Assembly (NCBI GenBank): GCA_033239525.1
Contig: BSYO01000024.1
Span: forward strand, 12,767,268 to 12,831,267
Reading direction: 5' to 3'
From: Nepenthes gracilis
Lineage: Eukaryota > Streptophyta > Magnoliopsida > Caryophyllales > Nepenthaceae
Length of the DNA: 64,000 nucleotides
A program made the position numbers and the translations under genes. Under the pieces are notes generated by a model that was not told where the DNA came from, did no database searches, and saw only the letters and a program-made list of their open reading frames with translations. Shown here in pieces: positions 36,689 to 48,649 of this stretch (positions within the stretch are counted from its first letter, which is position 1; each line of letters opens with the position of its first letter).

Positions 36689-38408
36689 AGGAATCTGAAG
36701 TGAGAAAAGATGACTGTAGGCAAGAAAATTATTGAGGAACTGTTACAGAATGTTGAATATGGAAAGGCAACAATATTGAATCTGGAGAGAGCTCTGCAAC
36801 AAGCATATGCGAATCCGGAAGAGGTCAAGTCAATTGACAACAGTAAACTTCAAAAGTCATAGGGAAATAATTGATGAATTGAAGGAAAAACTGTCTGGAT
36901 ATTTGAACACAATTGATATCAAAACGCAGAGCTTTTGAATCTGCAAACTGCTCTTCGTCAGTACTATGCTAAGATTGATGGCTGAAGCAAAGGTCTTCTT
37001 CCACTTTGTCTTCTGTTCTAATTATTACGGATATAATCTTTGTTGAAAGCATCAGTTTCAGGCCATCTTTTTAACCAGATTCTTTCGTTATGTGAATAGG
37101 AGCGCTTGGAAGGCGATTTGTCCTCAGCAAGAGAAGAACGCTCTAAGTTTTCTCAACTTCTGAGGGTACAAATATCACCTACAGCCTCAAGGCATGTTAT
37201 ACTTGCTTGCATGTTCGGACATAAGCCTGAAAATTAGTGCCAAGAGAAATGTGAAAGTTATGTTCAATTGTTCTCCACAAAATATTTTATTTTAAAGAAT
37301 GAGCAGTGCTTCGAGAACTGCGTCTGACGCTGAGTGCGAGCCTGAGTGCCATAATAAGATCGATTTATTTTAACATGAAGGTCATAGGCTTGAATAGTAG
37401 AAATAATATTTTTGCCATGCAGTGGTAAACCGAGGATATGTACTCTTGTCCATCTTGTATTGCGAGCTTAGTATACTGAGCCACCCTCACCAACATTTGA
37501 TCGTTCAACTTATTATTGTGGGATTCCTCCGAAAAATTGGACCTATTATATGCTTTTACTTTATGGGTTGAATTCTTACGTTCTTATGATTTTATTAAGG
37601 TCATATCTAATGATTTGGTAGTTTTCAGGTGTCAAATATTTGTAAATAAGATGAATTAAGACAAATGCAAGAAAATAGAGTCAAAGATAGATTTGGTTCG
37701 AGCTGATGTTTGAATGCCGTTCAAGCACCACTATTTTAAAAGTCTGACGTTTGAATGGCTTTAGAGTGCTGTTTGAATGCCAGATTAGAAATTTGGTGAA
37801 ACCAGTTCTGATGAACCAATTTGACTGAAAATGATATAATTAACACCTTTTGGAAGAATATGTCTCAATTATAAGGGATTTAGATTGGGATTTGGTAGCT
37901 ACAATTACTAGAACTTACACTAGTGGCCTTTTCTAATAGAAATATGATGCTAGTATGATTAATTGATTTGATTTTGGAATTCTAAAAATTTTAAGGAACA
38001 GTTTCCATGTCAGTTGATTTGTTGACTTAGTCTTAAACAATGGTATACTTCGGGTTGTAGCCTTTATTTGTTTGGGTAGGGTCCATACTCTTTTTAGAAA
38101 AAACTTTTATTGGCTATTTGAGACAGCTAAGTGATATTACCTTTGAGTTTTGAGGGAAATTTTCTCTCAAATTCTCTCCTTATACGCATAATTGCATCTT
38201 TTTCTGCAGGATTCAGATGAGCAAACTGAGCAATTGAAGAGGGAAAGGAGAAATTTTTTGCCGAACTTGCCTGGGTAGAGACTGTATCAGAAGGCAAGAG
38301 TCAGGTGGATAAAGTTGAGGAGGGCAATGGAAAATTACAGCGTGCACTAGAGCAATGCATGACAAGACTCAATAGGTTGTCAATGGATTCAGATTTTCTA
38401 GTTGACAG
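36689..38408 (+). other. Golgin remnant, last recognisable exons
   Basis: Blocks 36689-36992, 37100-37165 and 38210-38408 carry KIIEELLQNVEYGKATILN, ERLEGDLSSAREERSKFSQ and QRALEQCMTRLNRLSMDSD. The first has at least two frame changes and stops; the last needs one frame change before WVETVSEGKSQVDK. Canonical AG and GT edges survive. The next family exon (IVIKLLVTYFQRN region) is not found downstream. Confidence 0.75.
37360..37492 (+). mobile_element. Second, more diverged Au-type SINE
   Basis: ACATGAAGGTCATAGGCTTG, ATATTTTTGCCATGCAGTGG, TATGTACTCTTGTCC and GCGAGCTTAGTATACTGAG follow the Au SINE consensus order. The 5' end is not well defined. It lies between golgin exon remnants. Confidence 0.55.
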
Positions 38409-38564
38409 GTTAGCTTATTTTGAATATGAATAATCATGCCTTGCACGAGATTTGCTATCATAGGAAGTAAGATACTGGAAATACTGGAAATGCATGATTT
38501 TTTTGTTCCTTGGCCTGATTGGTTTGTTAGAAGTTAGAAAGGAAATAAATCAGGCTAAACTCAT

Positions 38565-38735
38565 AGATGAAAATATCAGTATCAGTCATAGCGATATCAA
38601 TGCTGGTCATATTGGGCGATACATTATCGGTAGCGGATGCAAAGGTTTTTTTTTCCAAATTGAAACCTGTGGCAACCATGTTGCCTTGTATATTGCAATA
38701 TATTGCCTATGGGATATGATATATTGAGGTTTTAC
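38565..38735 (+). repeat. GATATCGG-type dispersed repeat, copy 2
   Basis: AAAATATCAGTATCAG, GGTCATATTGGGCGATACAT and a TATTGCAATATATTGCC segment match the order of copies 1 and 3. A fainter related stretch may lie at 39290-39420. Confidence 0.45.
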
Positions 38736-40820
38736 TGTGGCGTTGAAAATATCTGACATTTGAGGGTTTGATATAAATATATATTTACCAATATTTTGCA
38801 TATATGTTGACATTTTGTACCATGGTGTGGAGTCATTTTCCTTGGATCGCCAATTCTTTCCTTTCAAACAAGTTGTGATTAGGGGACTTGAGGTCACCTG
38901 TTCTCAAAGGATCCTCTGTTTTTTTTTTTTTTTATTTTTTATGGATGATAATATTAGACAAAATATATTAATATCTGGAGGCTTGAATACAAAAAAAAAT
39001 TATATAGTGCGATATAATGATTGATATTTATTTGCTTTGCTTAACTCATGTAACTTTAAATCTACGTGTTTTAAATAATTCCTAAAATCCTATGTTTTTT
39101 AGAAGCCAAAATCGACATGTTTTATAGAGTGATACAATATGCATAGACTAAAAGTTTTATACATTTTCAATGATCTAGAAAGATTTTAAGATTGAGATTT
39201 AATAAAATTGATTAAAGCTCTTTAATGGCTAAATAGATAATTAAATATGCTTAAATTTTAGTATATTGCTCTCTTTGGATGTGTTCACGAGGAAATAAAT
39301 TGTGCCTATGATATTTGATATCGATATGTGTCTTCCGATACGGTCATGATTAATCCAAATATTTTTATCATAATCTATAATCATAGTATTGGTCATTGTA
39401 TAAATTACTAAAAAGGTAATTAATTTAACTCTTCTTAAACACAACGGTCTAATTAATGTTGAATGGATAGAATTAATATTTTTAATTGAAAATGAAAAAT
39501 GAATACCATTTCTTTTTTAATAATAAATAGTATAATTATTTGATTAATATTAAACGATTGTGATTATAAATGAGATTATAATTATAAATAATGGGTTAAA
39601 TTAACCTCTCTTTTACATAAGTAAGCTTTTCAAATCCAATGGTTGGATCCTTCATGGTGGTCTGATTATGGAGGAGATGATATCAATGGTCCTCCCAGTT
39701 TAATGTCCGTGGCAAATCCACCTCCCATTCTACCATTGAGAACACCGTATTATAACCATCGATGAATATATCGATCTAATAACTGATTCAATATATTTTT
39801 TTAATATAAAATACTTTCTTCAATTGAAAGACAAATAAAACTTTGCTTTCTTTTCTTGGTTATTTATTTTTGACAAAAAATGAAATTCAAATAGAAAATG
39901 TAAGATAGAAAACTTGCATGAGGAGAAAGAGAGGGAGTAAACAAGAAAAGAGCCCATTGCGGAGAGGTGCACAAATAAAGAATCAAACAGTTTTATCTTT
40001 GAAAAGATATCTCAAAAGAACAAAATCAAACAGTCTGTTGAGTGTCGACATCGAGCTAGCTAATTCAAAATATGGTCTGTATTGGGAAAAATGATGGATT
40101 ATGGTCATGATTACATCATTTGTACAGTCTTTTGTTTTAAAAATATATATATCAAATAAAAAATATATTCTTATTTATAAGTAAAATGACATTTCTTACA
40201 ATATCTGATAATCTACTATCATAATATAGCCTTCAATGGAGATATATTTATACTGCTATAAAAAGGTGTTGATATAGATTCCTATACAACCCCAATGCTG
40301 AGTTTTAAAGTCGAGCCGACACATCTTAAATATTGTTTATTTTATGGGAGGTAAATGGATGTGATCCTAATTGTCTAATTCACAAGATTTTATTTTTAAA
40401 AAGATATCTCGAATAATGAAGAAAATTTTTTCACTTACAAATAAGAAATTACTGCTTATTCATTTAAAGTTTAACAATTTATACGTTAACAAAATCATTA
40501 GTATTATACGATATTTATTTGAGAAAAATCACAAGACTATTCAGATCGTAAAATTAAGAGCTCAGATAACAACCCAAGAACTAATTTTATCATCTCAATC
40601 AATATGTATTAACTATTAAAAACACTTATAAATTGATAATAAATCTCACAAATAAAAGTTTAAAAAAGCACCATTACTTTTTTTATATGGCCTCAGCCAT
40701 TCAAATTAAATCCAATGACTTAGGATCGTGCACATTTTTTTATTTTTAAATTTAAAAATTATTTAATTTTTAAATTTAATTAGTACGGCTCAGGCAATGC
40801 TGCGCGGGCCTCTTGTCTCC
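38736..40820. other. AT-rich DNA downstream of the golgin remnant
   Basis: No exon of the golgin C-terminal domain and no other gene was found. Contains a T run near 38920-38935 and simple AT repeats. Around 40690-40740, AATCCAATGACTTAGGATCG resembles the end of the MITE-like element near 12330-12360. Confidence 0.45.
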
Positions 40821-40825
40821 AAAAT

Positions 40826-41050
40826 GAGGGGCGATGCGACGCTGTATGGGCATTGCAGCACCTACGACACCATATGGGCCATTAGATTTTAAAACCAACG
40901 GCCCACATTTTTTTTATAAAATAAATAAATATATATATATATATATATTTAAATATAAAAAACGTGGGCCGTTAATTTTAAAATTTAACAGCTCACGTGA
41001 CATTGTAGGCACTACAACTTCCGTACGGCATCGCAGTGCCCCCGTCCCCT
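40826..41050. mobile_element. Foldback MITE with long imperfect inverted repeats
   Basis: The left arm (GAGGGG, GGGCATTGCAGCACC, AACGGCCCAC) pairs with the right arm read backwards (GAGGGG, GGGCACTGCGATGCC, AACGGCCCAC), over about 90 bp with mismatches. The loop is an AT microsatellite at 40920-40955. No coding capacity. A target-site duplication could not be fixed. Confidence 0.6.
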
Positions 41051-41178
41051 CCTGTCCCCCGTCTCTCTCCCTCCCATAACACAATGTTTCATTTAAATAC
41101 TCGAATAAACAGATTTTCACATTTTTACTTCTTCGCTCCAAATGTTATTCGACTCTCAGCAAATCAAATTCTCCGATG

Positions 41179-41755
41179 TTACCCCACTTCACCGGCGGTG
41201 GTGCAGAGCTGCCAAATCTTAGCACTCCTTTCAAGATTCTCCGGCACCTGTTCTTCATAATTCTCGTTCTTCAGAATTGACAGCATCGTGTTATCGTGCC
41301 AGTTCTTCTCCAACCGTATCAGCTGCACTCAGCACTCGCGCTTAACAGGCTTCGCAAACCCTCCGAACACGTAGTAGAAGATGGTGTCTCCGCAGCTGCG
41401 GTCAACTTTTACCGGCTGCGCCACCTCGCCGAAGCTGCTGCACAGCTCCCAAACCTTCGAGCTTCCCTCGAGAATCTCCGGCACTTGTTCTTCGTAATCT
41501 TCTGCCTTGACAGTCGACCTCGTCGCATTTTCGGGCCATTGTTTCCCTGCCTTTACCAGCTGCCTGCAGCACTGCTTCGAAATATGCTTCGAAGATCCCT
41601 CGAATATGACGTAAAATATTCCATCTCCGCATTTTGGTTCTAATGTTTCCTTTGGATGGATGACGATGGTGACGGTCCATCGGAAGTAAGCCCTCTGAGA
41701 GCTTGCATGTAGCCAAGAGCATGAGATTTGCAGCAACGAAGGTCTTAATCGCCAT
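41179..41755 (-). pseudogene. Broken prolamin-like (ECA1-type) secreted protein with two tandem domains
   Basis: Family members are small secreted Cys-rich proteins, many expressed in egg cell or embryo sac. The ATG at 41755 begins a plausible signal peptide (MAIKTFVAANLMLLAT). A change of frame is then needed to reach domain 1: KCGDGIFYVIF, KHISKQCCRQLVKAGK, SSKVWELC. Domain 2 follows directly: SCGDTIFYYVFGG, KREC, stop, VQLIRLEKNW, YEEQVPENLERSAKIWQLC, ending with TAA at 41179-41181. The stop at 41329-41331 falls exactly where domain 1 has the second Cys of its CC pair (TGC to TGA). In domain 1 the usual later Cys reads Trp (GKQW). So there is one frameshift, one nonsense change and one lost Cys. 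The duplicated domain is unusual; most family members have one. Confidence 0.62.
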
Positions 41756-41829
41756 GAGAATGATGTTTGGTAGGAAGATACAGAACTGTTGAAAGTGATA
41801 GGACAAAGGTCGGGGGTGTCAACAATATG

Positions 41830-42694
41830 TACGTGAGATTAAAGAAACTTATATAAGTCTTTTTTTTTTTAACGCTATTTAAATGCATATTAATGAACTT
41901 CATTTGATCCATAAATTCTTATTTACTAAGTTAAAATATCATCCTAATGTTTAATACTGAAACATTATTATTAACTGTTATTCAAATTTATTTTATATAA
42001 TTAATTTGTTTGAAGATTCTATCCAAAAAATTTACAGTATGACTCAATATAAATTTAAAAAAAAAAAATTAGTGACGATAATAAAGAGATTTGGTCGTAT
42101 ATCCTAGGCCATAGCCTACCACTAATCTTGTCCATATGAATAGGGCCGAAGATACAATATGCATCTATTTTTTGATTTGATACTTCTTCTATTTATATTA
42201 TGTTTTTGATTTTAGAGTTTTTATAATGCTTGAAAATATAATTTTTATACCGTTTGTGTGCTCTCATTTTATAACTATATTTTTTAAAAAAATAATAAAA
42301 TCTAATATTAAATTTTTAAATAAAAATAACTATTTAAAATAAATTATTTAATATTTAAATTTTAACTATTAAATTTTTAAATTTATTAATTTAGATGAGA
42401 GAAGTTTTGGCTCGAAAAATAAGCCAGACACCAAGGCTAATTTTTAAAAAAATTAATTTTTAGGTATATTTGTTTACATAATTATATATATTTTTTAAAT
42501 TATTTATCAACATTTTTATTCTATGTTAATTTTTTTATTTAATATTTCCTAAAATCAGGCATCAGAAACATGAAACATCAGACAAATGAAACTTCATCTT
42601 CCTCTTCGCAGAAGCAGTATTTCTCTTAACGCAACGCAATTTGGGTGCTCTGGAGTAAACGCAAACCCGCATCATTCCTCTACCGAAGCTCAAA
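41830..42694. other. AT-rich DNA upstream of the PPR gene
   Basis: Promoter and 5' UTR of the PPR gene must lie in the right part. An AT-rich segment at about 42280-42400 resembles the core of the MITE-like element at 12080-12370. No other gene is seen. Confidence 0.4.
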
Positions 42695-44970
42695 ATGAGC
42701 GTCACATCAACAGCACCAATATACCCAAAACTGCTTCGGCTAATCACGCCGCAAAACACTCGAATCTGCCCGTCATTCCTCCATCACCTCGCAACCGAAC
42801 CTCCGCCGCCGACAGAAATCCCACCGCCATCTGTAGTTGCCCAAGTGGCAGACATCCTCAAGACCAATGACGAAGAGAGCTGGAGAACAAACTGCCAACT
42901 CAACCACCTTCTCTTCTCAAACTCTTCTCCTGTCTCCTCTCATTACTTCCTCCAAATCACCCGCCAATTGGGGAATTCGGATACGGCCTTCAAATTCTTA
43001 CAATACCTGCATTCCAGTTCGCCTTCCCCTGAGGCTGCGTCACTGTCCTCCACATTCCAAGCCATTTGCGAGCTTGCAGGCCGCGAACCCAATTCACAAA
43101 ACAAACTGTTGGCCCTCCTCAATACTTCGAAAGAGTTGAACGTTCCTCTGACTATCAATTGCGCCATATCTCTCATTCGACTCTTTGGGAGAGCCAAAAT
43201 GGTTAATGATTCGATGATCGTGTATAATGAGCTGGACCAATCTTTGAGGAATACCCATGTCCGCAATGTGCTGATAGATGTGTTGTTGAGATGCGGGCAG
43301 TTGGACAATGCACTGAAGGTGCTCGACGAAATGCTTCAAACAGCTGCTGAGTTTCCGCCCAATGGAAACACGGGGGATATAGTTTTTGCGGGGTTGTTGA
43401 AGTTTGAGAAGTACGAAAGAAGTGTAAAAGAAGAGGAAATTGTTGAGTTGGTTTCGAAGTTTGGTAATTACAGCGTGTTTCCTGATTCGATGAGGCTGAC
43501 CCAACTAATTACTAAGTTTTGTAGGCATAGAAAAAGTGAGAGAGCTTGGGATCTTTTGCATGTTGTGATGGAGTCGGGTGGGCCTGTTGAAGTGCCATCC
43601 TTCAATGCTCTATTAACAGGGTTGGGAAGAGTAGCTGAAGTGGAGAAGATGAATTTGCTCATGAAGGAGATGAAGGAAAAGGGTATAATACCAAATGTTG
43701 TAACTTTTGGTATTGTCATCAATCATCTATGCAAGTCTCGGAGGCTAGATCAAGCGCAAGAGGTGCTTGAGAAAATGAGAGATGGGGAAGATGGAGTTTC
43801 GGTCAAGCCTGATGTGGTCATTTACAATACTCTAATTGATGGACTTTGTAAAATTGGACGCCAAGAAGAAGGGTTGACTCTGATTGATAGGATGAGATCA
43901 GATGATCACTGTGAGCCAAATACCATCACTTATAATTGCCTGATAGATGGTTTTTGCAAAGCAGGTGAGCTTGACAGGGCTCATGAGTTGTTCATTGCTA
44001 TGAATGGATCAGGAGTTCAACCAAATGTTATTACAATCAATAGTTTGGTGGATGGTATGTGCAGGCATGGAAGAATCAGTAGTGCGATCGAGTTCTTTAA
44101 TAAAATGAAGGATAAGGGTCTTGAAGGGAATGAAGTTACTTATACAACCTTAATTAGTGCTTTTTGTAACGTGAATAACATCAATAAAGCATTGGATTTG
44201 TTTCATGTGATGAGAGAGAAGTGCAGACCCGATGCTATTGTTTACTTCACCTTGATTTGTGGTTTGAGCCAGGCTGGTCGGGTCGATGAAGCCAGCTCCA
44301 TTGCATCACAGATGAAAAAGATGGATTTGTGCCAGACATTGGGTGCTACAATGTACTGATTAGTGGTTTTTGTAAGAAAAATAAGCAAGAAAAAGCTTAT
44401 CAGTTGTTGAAGGAAATGGAGACAGCTGGTGTTAGGCCTGATGGCATCACCTACAATACTTTAATTTCTCATTTCAGCAAAATGGGAGATTTCAAAACAG
44501 CTCACAGAGTATTGAGAAGTATGCTCAAGGATGGCCTTGTGCCTACAGTTGTCACTTATGGAGCCCTAATTCATGCATACTGTTTGGTTGGATATCTCGA
44601 GGAAGCCATGAAAGTTTTCAGAGAAATGAGTTCAGCTTCAAGGGTTCCACCCAACACTGTTATATACAACACCTTGATAGACTCCCTTTGTAAGAACAAG
44701 AAAGTAGACACTGCTCTTTCTCTGTTTGATGATATGATAGTCAAGGCCGTGAGGCCTAATGCTAACACATTTAATTCCCTGTTTAAAGGTCTTCAGGACA
44801 TGAATTCCTTGGACAAAGCTTTTGAGTTGATGGACAGGATGACTGAACAGGCTTGCAATCCTGATTACATCACAATGGAGATACTTACACAATGGCTTTC
44901 TGCAGTTGGTGACACTGATAAATTGCGAAAATTTGTCCAAGGATACAAGGTTTCTGCTACAATGGTGTAG
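42695..44970 (+). CDS. Pentatricopeptide repeat protein, P class, probably mitochondrial, with one frameshift
   Basis: PPR proteins bind organellar RNA and guide its processing, stability or translation. Across one frame change this gene spans about 758 codons, close to the Arabidopsis relative At3g61520 (about 766). The ATG at 42695 opens a Ser/Thr/Pro-rich N-terminus with Arg and few acidic residues, fitting an organelle transit peptide. From about residue 295 at least twelve 35-residue repeats follow one another, for example VVIYNTLIDGLCK, TITYNCLIDGFCK, GITYNTLISHFSK and TVIYNTLIDSLCK; earlier repeats are degenerate. No E/DYW tail, so RNA editing of the PLS type is not expected. The frame breaks in an A5 run at 44315-44319: one more A would read through into the second part (stop at 44968-44970). 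As written, the first frame ends at 44359. No introns are apparent. Confidence 0.88.
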
Positions 44971-47523
44971 GATTAGTAGGGATGGAGGATAATTGGGCTC
45001 TCCAGTGATATGCCATGCTCTTTTGATTTGGCAATTTCTGCAGAAATGAAAGAGAGCTATGAAAAAAGAAAAGAAAAGGAGAGTGGAAAATGAGAAAAAA
45101 GCATGTGCTGTAGTGTTCTTGTTCAGGTGTTTATCTTGGGTGTGCTCAGAGCCCAGAAATTCAGTAACCGAAGCTTTGTGGATGCCAATTCAGAATGCCC
45201 GAATGGCTACTAATTTGTTGGTTATTGGCAGCCTCAAGCTGCCCATTTCATCCTGATGGTAGCTGAAAGTTGCTTACAGCTGATGAAATAGTTCATTATG
45301 CAGATGGTGAGCTTTTACAGAAAGGTTACGCTCACAAATCTGAGATTTTTAGCTGTCCTAGAAATCTCACAAGTATTCTTAATAGTTTTCAGCGATCATT
45401 TATTGTGAGCTAAATGTCAAAACCTCAAATCATGCAGCAATGGAATTGCTGTTGATTTAGTCTTTGTGATAAGATCATATGAATAACCTGATAGTTCCAT
45501 GGTGCTGATTAGTGATTATTTGTATTAGAAACCTGGAAACTATAAAAAAAGGGGCCCCATATTTTCTGTGATACCTCAATCTCTGGTGAGGTGCTTCACA
45601 TTAATGTTGAATTGAGAGGAAAGAAGCAAAATGATGATTGAGAAACACTGTCGAGATTCAGATAATTGAAAGTTTCACAGATGTGGCTTGTAAAGTATTA
45701 TTTGGGGAGGAAATTTGAAAACTGAAGAACTTCACCTATTTTCTTCTTGCTCACTAAATTCCCCATTTAAAAGAAGCAAGCTCTAATTTGGCATTGCATC
45801 ATTCAAAGTGAAAAAATTTTAGCCGCATAGGATTGTTTGTAAATCTCTACTAAGCTAGAGGTCTGCTGTTCTTGTTGTGCAATCTTTGCTTCCTCTGTGC
45901 CCAAAACACTGCAGGTGTGTTTGGCACTAATGTTGAATTGTGCAAGAGCACTACTTTTCAAAGTTCAAAAAGCACTTTTCACATAAAAATGAGTGTTTGG
46001 TTATAATCAAAGATATATATATCTATATATTGGGTAAAATCACTTCCAACTCAAAGTGGTTATAACGGATTTTCAAGATGATGATAGTATAGGTAAGTAA
46101 GCTGATTTTTCAATTGTTGTTGTAAGACCTTCTTCATCGGTATAAAACTTTGACCAGTGCTTCCTCTAACAAGAGAAGAAGCTGATGGCAGTCCAGGTTA
46201 GGGTGCCAGTGTGGCCAAGAATCATCTTTAAAATTTTAGCCATCGCCACCACCATGTTGCCACGACACTGTCCCAAACGTGCAAAATACCGTTGAACTTA
46301 AAGGTTCTATTTTCACTCTCCTTGACAATACCTTTACCATACAGCACCCACAAATCCATCACCAGTGCCAAACGTATCCCATAACTGAGACCATCTTGTC
46401 CTACCTCATCCTCATTTTGCCCAAGTGAGGCCGTAGGGATGGCATCACCGTTCTCGGTTCTGCTAGTAGTGTTGCCACCATAGTGTCTCCACTTGTTGCA
46501 GTTTAGTAACGATGAACTTTAATTTTAGATCAGAGTCATTTCTTTCTAATTGAAGAAAGCATCTCAGGTTGCAATCCAATCACTGTAAGTTTCTGGGTTG
46601 ATCTTTTCATCAAAATCAAGAACATCGATTCGTATGCTTTTATGAACGTTCTTAAAGGCCCTTGTAAGGGTGTCGATGGTGATGATCACTTGTGAGGGAG
46701 CAGGTCTGAGCCTCCTGGAAAGAGGTAGAACTGGTGTCCCCTTTATCATAGCCAAAAGCTTTGGTTGAGGTGAAGAATGGGGGGTTTCTTGGGTTCTCTT
46801 GTAAGGGCAACCTCATTTGGATTTCTCCTATAATTTGTTGTAAGCATTAAACTCTCTCAATTGTCTCATTTCTCCTCTGATTTTATTTTTTTTTTCCTTT
46901 TTTGTCTGAAAAATTCTTCTATGATGTTGATATCGGATGGAGGAGCAATGTGTCTTCCACGACATATAAATTTTTTAATAATTATTTTTTTTTGATATCA
47001 ATTGATATAGAAATATATTAAATTAAATACAAACAAGGCATTTGGCTACTTTAGTTAGTAAAAACATATAAAAATCAAAAGAGACTGACCTAACTTTTCA
47101 TTGATATCCTTGGAGACTGACTCACCCAAGATAATTGAAATTTGCACACTAATTAGAGGATCAATGACAATTTTGGAGATTTTAAACTCTAGACCAAAAA
47201 AAAAAAAAAAGAAAAGAAAAAAGATTCAACTTCCTTTATTAGATTAGTGATGCTGGTGCAATTTATAGAGGACGGAAAACTGTCTGTTTATGAGAATTAA
47301 TTTTCTTTTGGTAAGTGTCTAGACCGATTGACACTTTCACTAAATTCATTGTTGACATTAGATTTAATTCCTTCTTGATAATAGCTTAAAGGCTCGGGAG
47401 TCCGCTTATTATTAATTTTATAACTTGACCCATCCTTTGAACTTGATCTTCGACAGGTGGCTTGAGTGATAGCTTGGCTTCATCATTATTAGAGCTTGGT
47501 ATTGCATCACAATATATAGTGAA
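44971..47523. other. 3' flank of the PPR gene and unannotated DNA
   Basis: The first few hundred bases probably include the PPR 3' UTR. Beyond about 45900 the sequence looks like old repeat DNA, including a possible gag fragment (46569-46755). Homopolymer A run near 47200. No confident gene. Confidence 0.4.
46569..46755 (-). pseudogene. Possible retrotransposon gag fragment
   Basis: On the minus strand the segment IRIDVLDFDEKINPETYSDW resembles the conserved gag motif of plant Ty3/Gypsy elements in which a hydrophobic start and a [PD]-F-[DE]-G-x-x-[DN]-P-x-x-[FY]-x-x-W core occur. The Gly is replaced here. Only this short stretch is recognisable, so the call is tentative. Confidence 0.3.
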
Positions 47524-48644
47524 TGTTGCGTCTTCAAATCTTGATCTCTATACGTATAGATGAGGATCCGAATGTTGAGAAATACAAAGAGAATTTTGTG
47601 AGTATAAAGAAGTGAGAGAGAGAGAAATACACAGCTTTTTACGTGAAAATTTCTCTTTTAAATGAGAAAGAAAAATCACTAGGATTCTGAATTCGAAAAA
47701 TTTTACTATTCAAGTGTGTGAGTTCAAAGGATGGAGAACATAATGTAATGGTGACTCTCATGGATTATTCTCACTATTACAAGTGTTCCCCCAATTGCGC
47801 AACGTGGGCGTCTTTTTTTCTTTCTCCATAGCGTAAATGCAAGTGCAAAACGTTCGGTCCTCTGTTAGGTACATAGTAAATATATATATATATATATTGT
47901 GGTTTGAATCCTCCTACGTGGAGCATCCACGTGGAGCTGGCATGTGTAGGGGATCCTACTACCAACCCTGCAAATCCATTTTATCGTGTCAAAGACGTTA
48001 CGTGTATGCGGGTTTGCTCCATGAGATATTACCTCTATAGTGATCGTGCGTGTTCTGCAAGTCATCATTCCGTGTGAAGATTGTGTGTTGCAGAGATTAT
48101 GCATGTCTTTGCGAAAGTCAACATTCTGTGATGGCGTCCTTGATTGTTCTGAGCTTCCTTTTCTGCACTCATACTGTTGAAAATTTCTCAGAATCCTTAT
48201 CCTTGATAAATGCTTTTAGCCTTTATTTGGTGATGCGAGCATTCTTGGACTTCAACTAAGAGATCCTGGACTTCAACTAAGAGATTAGTCAAAACAAGTT
48301 TTCGGGCTTTCAGAGACATATCTTCAGTGCTATGTCGTAGGGGCTTTATTGGAGACTTTGGTCTTTTACGGAGTCCTTGAGCCTTCTAAGTTAAATCAAT
48401 CTCTCGGATCAATTCAGCTCTCTAGGCCTCTTTGGACGATGGCCTAAGTTCTCGGGCCTCTATAGCTAGTTTGGCCTCTCGGACCAAATCAACTCCTTGG
48501 GCCTCTCGGGATGTGGACCTAAATCCTTGAGTTCCTGAAGCCAATTTAGTCCATTGGGTCAAATCAGCCTCGTTAACCTCAACCTCTTGGGACTAGGCTC
48601 AATTTTTAGATTTTTTATTTGGGCCGTGGGTTTTATTACCATCA
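47524..48644 (+). mobile_element. Solo LTR with exact GTGAA target-site duplication
   Basis: 1121 bp starting TGTTGCGTCTTC and ending ATTACCATCA. GTGAA precedes it (47519-47523) and follows it (48645-48649), a perfect 5-bp duplication. The opening resembles the family B LTR at 7670 (TGATGCGTCTC). It contains a TA microsatellite near 47878-47898. No internal coding sequence remains. Confidence 0.78.
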
Positions 48645-48649
48645 GTGAA

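Larger units (their letters stand above)
25145..38408 (+). pseudogene. Decayed golgin candidate 3/4 (GDAP1-type) gene, introns retained
   Basis: Plant golgin candidates 3 and 4 are long coiled-coil tethers of the Golgi that end in a GRIP-related, ARF-binding domain. Exon-like blocks match that family in order: N-terminus 25145-25363, NAHLLE-type coiled coil 33201-33347, and the MTRLNRLSMDSDFLVDR segment ending at 38408. Splice sites survive at many edges. Defects are numerous: the expected ATG before TGG is TTG, an in-frame stop follows NAALNA near 31608, frameshifts occur in the blocks at 36689 and 38210, several central coiled-coil exons are absent, and the C-terminal domain exons are not found after 38408. 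Introns are swollen by SINEs and LTRs. Because introns are kept, it is a decayed genomic copy, not a retrocopy. A functional paralogue probably exists elsewhere. Confidence 0.78.

Noticed and set aside
39640..39760. Possible exon with a Pro-rich reading
   Set aside because: Short, not in a golgin frame, and without convincing splice sites.
45910..46110. hAT-type MITE suggested by GTGTTTGGC and GAGTGTTTGGTT strings
   Set aside because: No inverted partner or target-site duplication could be found.
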